A DNA stretch of 64,000 nucleotides from Bryopsis sp. KO-2023 (lineage: Eukaryota; Chlorophyta; Ulvophyceae; Bryopsidales; Bryopsidaceae). A model generated the notes under the pieces. That model saw nothing but the letters and a program-made list of their open reading frames with translations, did no database searches and was not told the DNA's origin. Shown here piece after piece: positions 57,901-64,000 of the stretch (the first letter of the stretch is position 1; each line of letters starts with the position of its first letter). Made by a program: the position numbers and the translations under genes. Where the stretch lies: the NCBI GenBank assembly GCA_030272585.1, contig BSYQ01000003.1, positions 3,348,001 through 3,412,000 of the forward strand. Reading direction: 5' to 3'.

Positions 57901-60900
57901 ATGGAATCGTACCGAGTGGCACACATCACCCCCATGCTGAAGGATGCCCACGATCGAACACTCTGTGGAAGAGAGGGGTCTTCCGTAAGCACACGGGCTC
58001 CATCCAAGCAAGCTTCATGGACTCGATCCGGCAAATTTTGCAACCTGAGAAAACGCAGAGCCAAGATCAGAGTCTGACATGGGAGCACAGAGCGTAATGA
58101 AGAAGCGTGCATATAGGGGAGGGGCCCATCAGCAGTGCAATTTCCAGTTTTGAGTGAAAAAAACTCAACAATGCCCCTTGTTTCAGAAAGGAGTCACCTG
58201 GACAGACTCGGGATCAAATGGATGATGCCTCGGCATGCGCCAATCAAGAGGCCTTCACGATTAGATTTTTCTGCAAGGAATGTTCTCATTTCTTCCAGTA
58301 TCGCTCGTCCAAAATCAGGGAAGCCTGCTGCGAGGACAGTGCATCCAATTATCGATATTGCACTGCACAAGCCTGCAAGCGCCGTTTCCACATCTTGATA
58401 TTTCTGAGACTTCCAGTTGCCCTGGTCCGCACACAGAGGTATTTTCAACATGGCCGGGTGTACACATTAAATCAAAGAAAAAAAGAAAGAAAGATTTTCT
58501 TCATGATAAAAATATCCAGTTTCAAGAAGATAGCACATTTCCTCCCCCCCCCTCGCCCCACTTTTTTTCTGTTAAAACCGCTGGGGGGCTGTTACTTCAT
58601 TGCTTGTTGGTGGCTCATGCAATACTCGAAAAAAAAATCATAGGTTTGAATTGAAAAATCGACCAGCGGCGCCCTCTGGGAAATGTACACCTAACTTGAA
58701 CTCATCCAAAATATGTTAAAATTGACCAAAAAGTTTCTTATTTTTTCAGTTGAGTACAATCCAGTGGAAAACGATGCGTCAAGCATGGCTCACATTGTCC
58801 CTCAATTCCAGCCAATCAGAGGGCCATGCAGACGCTGCTTTAGCTTTCAGATTTCGGCCCTTTGGTGTCATGCCACTTAGGCAGCCAGTGAGTGCCGCCG
58901 TGATACTCCCGATCATTTTGACAAACTCTGGCCTATACGGCGGAGGGGCAAAACAAAGAAAAGATTCAGAAAACACCCTCCAAAACATTGCCAGAAGAAA
59001 CCTCTTTTGCGCAGAACGATAAAATCACAGGGGTGGTCTGGCTCCACAGCAGATCGAGAATTTGCTGCGATTCGATTGGCAAAAAAAATAAAATCAAACA
59101 GATTGCTGAATGGATGACTAAGCAGGATGCCCTACTTGTTTAGGAGGGCATTGTCATGTGCCATGTGTAAACACATGAGAGCGACGGCTTCTGCACATCC
59201 CAGTGTGACGATTCCAGATGCTGATTTTCTCAGAGCCTCGATGAGAATCTTTGAAATCTTGATTCGACCGCTCCAATCGGCGGGATGCAGCGCCAATCCA
59301 CACATACCCAAGACATGAGCTGCACATGATACCGTGCTGCTCGAACTGCCCCCAAAAAACCAGAAAACAGAAATCATGTCAAAACGCTGATGGAGAGAGG
59401 CGGACATAACAGATGGGCTTTGGTGTTATCGTAACCCCAGCTATTCGTTTGCTTTTCTATGAACCACTCGTTTTCGATATCCAACAGCATACCTGCCGCT
59501 GGACAGTTGGGCTTCGGCTTCATCCATCAACCACTTGAGGTTGCTTTCTCCCAGCCTGCCAGTCCGACATAGTGCACCACCCGCCAAGAGTGCATTGCCA
59601 GTGCTTGGAGCCAGGCCCTTCGACCAGGCCCCCTGTATTGCAGCCCATATCGGCTCCGAAACCCCGCTGGTCACTGCCAACCACCTTGCAAAACACCATA
59701 AATTTTGAGACAGATTTCAACCCCCCCGATTTGCTATAGCAACGAATGCAATCCTACTTGACCTCCGACCGATGCTAATCATCCAGACATTTTACAGATA
59801 AAATTCGACATTGGGCAAACTGTGTTCAACATTCCGTTCTTGACAAAGTACTTAGTATTATTTTTACATAAGGAACTCCACCTTCCAATGAACTCCTGCC
59901 AGGCAGCCAGTGCCATGTAAGGATGGGTCCAACTCGACCAAGCCAACGAATCGCACAAACTCGAAAACACTTCTTTGAATTTCTGGCTCAAGTCTGGGCC
60001 TTCCACTCCAGGCTTAGGAAGGTAGCACAACAGCAAAGCCCCTGGAAGCGGTCCAGACATTGCAGAACCCCCGATCTGAACAAAAAATTCAAAGTTCACA
60101 GAAATAAACGTGAAAATGGTAAACATATCAAGAATGATTGAGACATATACCAAATTTCTCCCCCCCCCTTCTCAAATCATCACCTCATTTGCACCATCCA
60201 CGCCTGAGCAAACCACCCCAGAAAGAACGGTCCCCAAGCGATGAATCAAGCTGGATTTGTCAGTAGAACCGCCCAGGGCTCGACCTCCTCCAGCCTTTCC
60301 GCCAAGATACCTCCGTCTTCTTGCATGTTCGTGATTCAAAGCAACCAGCACGGCACTCTCCGCAGCTCTGATTGCCTTTGGGTTTTTCTCGTTGATCATC
60401 AAATCGACGTTATCTTTCAGTGGAAATTCAAGCTGAGTCATTTCGAGCATCTCTGGGGTGTACGCTGCCAGGCTTCCATACACCTCCTGCCGAACCTGAA
60501 AACACCAGAACAGCAAATTCTCCGTGTTTTTCTTTTCTGTTTTTTTCAATCTTTTAAGAAAACATGAACCAACCAGATGATCAGAACCCTATTAGTCATC
60601 TGCTCAGCTGCAGAACGTTTTCAGCCTTGACATAGTGCATTTCAGAAAAAAAAAAACAGATCGAGAAAAGCAAATTTATCAGTTCTCTATCAAGTTATCC
60701 ACATCATATCAGGCCCTCATTGAAGTTCCTCCTTCCAAACAAAACCTACGAAACAAAAAACAACAAGACATGTATGTATCAACCTGCCTTTGGGCTGGGA
60801 TGTCGAGTGGCCATCCAAAGAATGCCGACGAGGGCTTCCACTTTTTCGGGATGAACCTCAGCATCCAGAGCTCCGTGTGCGATCATACCCACCCATTCAC

Positions 60901-63900
60901 AAGCGATCATTTCCTGTGCAGGCACCCTGGGGTGCCACCTCTGAACCACTTTCCAGGCTTTATAGAAGTCCAACACATCCTCTGAACACATCATTCGAAT
61001 GCATGCCAATCCGATGGCCGATATGTGAGGGTCGACGTCCGTGGCGCTCTGCTGTATGCATGAAATGAGGTCCAGCCCATAGGAGCTGTCTTTTTTGCAA
61101 ATGTCCCTGTAGCAAACGAAAAAAAAAAACAAAGAATGCACTCGAACCACACTCGTTCGCAGGACTGACATGGGGACGAGTCCTTTTTTTTAATCTGTTT
61201 CCATATATATTGTACGCGCAGGTCACTCCAAATGGCTTTTTTCTTTTTTTGATAGAGTTTTCGATTTTTTTTGCACGACTGCACCTCACACAAGCAGCTT
61301 TCGTCAGTCTGATTTTTCGCTCCTGAGGTGCTTTGGGTTCAGTCATTCCATTGAGGGCCCCTTCCAAGTGCTTCCAGCCAACCCCATATTTCAGCCACGC
61401 GGAACACATGACTCGAAGAGCCAAGCATCTGACAAGAATGGGGCTCCCTGAAATCCCAGAAAACAAACCAACCCATGCACATCATTCAAGCCAGTATGAA
61501 ATTGACGTCCAGTATAATCAACACACAACACCCAGCTTGAAGAAACCTGTATTTTACCCTCCCTGCCACCCGATTCTCATGTACAAGCTCATAGCACCAC
61601 AACGACACGATTTCCCCAACCAAGGATTTCAGCACAATGTGTTTTTCTTTCCCGATTTGTTCAAAAACCATACAGACGGGGAATCGGCCATGTATCATGG
61701 AAGTGGGTGGCTGAATATACTGCTTACCCTCCTCCATCATGGTCTGAAGCGTTCGATACACCAAAGGTAGAACGTGCGGATGGCTGCACATGGTCCCCAA
61801 AGAGCGAAACAATATCAGATGCAGGGATGCCCCTTCCTGACACAAATCCATAACATGAATGGTTAAATTTCCACCAAAAAAAGTTCTAAAAAAAATCTAA
61901 AAAGTTTAAAAAAGAGGTACTATGATGGTAGGACACATCTCCATATAATATCATCAAAATCACGTGATTGTGACTGCCAAAATCACGACTCCCCAGAAAA
62001 AACCTCATGAACGGCATTCTACTCATCAAGCCTGCAGTTCTCAGAAATTTCTGTTCAGACCAAAAAAACAGAAAAGCTTTCACGAGACTTCAGCCCCCTC
62101 CCTCCCTCTTCTGAAAGAAAACAGTGAAGCAACTTGATGGCAATCACCCATGGTGCGTATGACTCACATTGGGGTTTTGTGAGGCATCTGGTGCGCTGCC
62201 GCCTCTCTGCAGAAGATAAAGAACGACAGGGAAAAAGGAAGGTGCCTCCGTGGGCACAACCGTCAAAAAATCCCCCAATGCTTCCACAGCATGTCGAAAC
62301 GTGTCTGTGTCCCTGTGAGTCAACAAGCTGCATAGGACCAGGCTGAAAACGGGTGATGCTTCGCATCCATCGTCCTCTGGCCAACAGAAAACAAACTCAT
62401 ATTCCAAGGGAGTTTTTTTTTCTGCAATTCTCTCACAAAACTTAGCCAAAAATCTGGATGAATAACGCTCACAGCCGACCATTCCACAGCTTCAATCCAA
62501 GCGCAACCCAATTTTCCAACTTTTTATGGACAGCGGCCGAAACTTACGAAACCAACGACAGTAACCAACCCGTTGCACCTGTGTTCTGTGAATCAAGCAG
62601 AATACCTGTTCAATGATAAAATGTGTGTGTGTGTGTTGGGGGTTCCAAGACTGTCACCTGTTTGGGCTTTGTCCATTCCAAAAGGCTGTTTCTCTGCTTC
62701 CTCCTTCTGTTGCTGCACCCCCACGAGTGTTTGACTCAGCGACTTCAGCCAGCCATGCATTTCCTTCCCACCATCCTCCTCCACCCACCACAGCTGCCCC
62801 AAGACCTCGCAACACTGTAGCATCAAACCAAGCTCCCCAGACAGCAATCGAACAGAACCGTCGTTCGCTGATCGTCCATCCCTTTCCCCACGCACTGGAG
62901 GGTTGGAGAGGAGGTCGGCAATGATGCTGAGCAGATGGGGTCCCCACCTCTGATCAGATTTATTGCTTCGGAGGGTCGTTGCTTGCACAGCCGGCAGCAG
63001 AAGAATTCCGGGCAAATATGGGGGAGCAGGATCTGGATCCTCCCCCATGTACTTTCCCTGTGGATAAAATGATCCACATCCATTATCCGATCCAGCAATC
63101 AGAAGTTTTTGAGTTTTAGACAACCCCTTTTTTAAGTGGCGACCTATTCCTTCAACTTTTCTCAATGCACCATGCTCTACCCAAGGCAGCACATCATCAA
63201 CACCTCATTCAATCCACCAGAGGGGGGGGGGGGGGGGGGAAGAAAATAAAAAAATTTCACCTTTATGACTTCGCAGATGGTCCCAAGGAGCAAATGTCTC
63301 GACTTCCCATGTGCCCGCATGCAAAGCAATGCCAAGAATGGTAGGAACGGAGCCAAAAGATGGGCGAACGATTTCTCCTCATCCATCCTGGCAACGTGCC
63401 TGAAGGCCGACAGGGTTCTCTCCATGGCCATTCCGTTGGAGTTCATATCGTACATCACTTGGAGGCAGGATGCCAGAAACTGGGAAAAAATCGAGTCCAG
63501 TTCTTGCTTGGGTATGCATGGGTCCTCTATTTCCGTTTCGAAAACAACGATGATGTCATCGATGGTTGATGTGGCAGTCAGACATGCTTGCTCCGAGGAG
63601 ATCGGAATCAGCATCACATTTCTGACAGAACAGTAGCATTGATTTGTTACGGTGCTCGTAGAAACCTGTTCGGACAGACCTACCGCAACAAGTGCATGAG
63701 TAATGGTGTGAAAGCGAACATTCAAAAAATCTATATCTTTTGGGTTGGCTTGTGCAGTGGTTGTGTAATTGGGACAGGGGGGGGGGCTGTATAATACACA
63801 ATGCTGACCTGACGAGCAAGGGAAGCAGCATGGGCCTCCATTCACTGATCCCACATGCAACCCTAACAATTCCGGATCGTAGCTCCATGCCCAAGGCTCG

Positions 63901-64000
63901 GATGCAGGCCAGCTGACTCTCACTCTTTTCCGAAGCAGCCGGCGATTTCCACAACAATCCCCAAGAGAAGACGGGCTCCAAATGCTTCCAAGCTTTCTGC
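54909..64000 (-). CDS. RST1: RST1/focadhesin-like ARM-repeat protein (5' end beyond the window)
   Basis: Read right to left, some 18-20 exons, mostly helical repeat sequence. Clear pieces: 63811-64000 (ESQLACIRALGMELRSG), about 63270-63650, 62600-63190, 62165-62480, 61730-61850, 61270-61450, 60785-61110 (DVLDFYKAWKVVQRWHP; WVGMIAHGALDAEVHPEKVE), 60180-60500 (RQEVYGSLAAYTPEMLEMTQ; HEHARRRR), 59880-60075 (PGALLLCYLPKPG), then smaller exons down to 56490-56780, 55700-55960, 55131-55400 and a last exon 54909-54995 ending VAKTWGQDR. Order and motifs match plant RST1 and animal FOCAD (DUF3730 proteins of about 1800 residues). In plants and animals these bridge the cytoplasmic RNA exosome to the SKI complex; that role here is inferred. 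About 1400-1600 codons lie in the window, so the N-terminus is outside. No internal stop that would mark a pseudogene was seen. Individual exon borders are approximate. Confidence 0.8.
63222..63239. repeat. Poly-G run in an intron
   Basis: About 18 consecutive G lie in an intron of the RST1-like gene (C-run on the sense strand, in the pyrimidine tract position). Similar shorter runs occur at 57706-57716, 58545-58554 and 60161-60169. Confidence 0.9.

Overview
The window is nuclear DNA of a green-lineage eukaryote, probably a green or streptophyte alga. The coding exons carry long T-rich introns with GT...AG borders. One gene matches the plant EF-hand S-adenosylmethionine-transporter-like (SAMTL) carriers. 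Another matches RST1/focadhesin, in a form that reads closer to plant RST1. A U2 snRNA starts with the plant-type ATACCTTTCT end and has a possible plant-style upstream element. The retroelements are Ty3/gypsy chromoviruses. All exon models were made by eye from reading-frame continuity and splice signals, without transcripts.

Layout. 1-1010: 3' flank of a kinase gene whose body would lie left of the window. 1455-9590 (+): about 15 exons for a protein with a transit-peptide-like N-terminus, several SAP DNA-binding motifs, a long acidic region, a coiled coil and a C-terminal hydrophobic segment. 11444-11615: a nearly perfect 172-nt foldback. 11918-12110 (+): U2 snRNA. 12999-21111 (-): a receptor-like protein with signal peptide, periplasmic-binding-like ectodomain, Cys-rich GCC2/GCC3-like repeats, many membrane segments and a cytosolic tail. 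22418-22843 (+): possible F-box-like exon. 24147-29546 (+): SAMTL-type carrier. 30484-32990 (-): leucine-rich-repeat and membrane-segment gene. 33828-39135: a young LTR retrotransposon (minus orientation) that seems to split a host exon and contains pieces of at least two chromoviruses.

40416-48618 is a large inverted duplication holding two tail-to-tail copies of a compact protein-kinase-like gene. 49635-54486 is an unusual repeat field: a hairpin-forming core in four copies, and two arrays built on GGGTA/TACCC. In the first array an 11-bp palindrome recurs every 42-43 bp inside a 661-bp palindrome. 54909-64000 (-): RST1/focadhesin-like ARM-repeat gene, running off the right edge.

The genes do not form one pathway. 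Themes that recur are predicted organelle functions (SAP protein, SAM carrier), membrane receptors (two genes), and RNA processing or decay (U2; RST1/FOCAD links the cytoplasmic exosome to the SKI complex). The most unusual parts are the phased palindromic array and the kinase inverted duplication.
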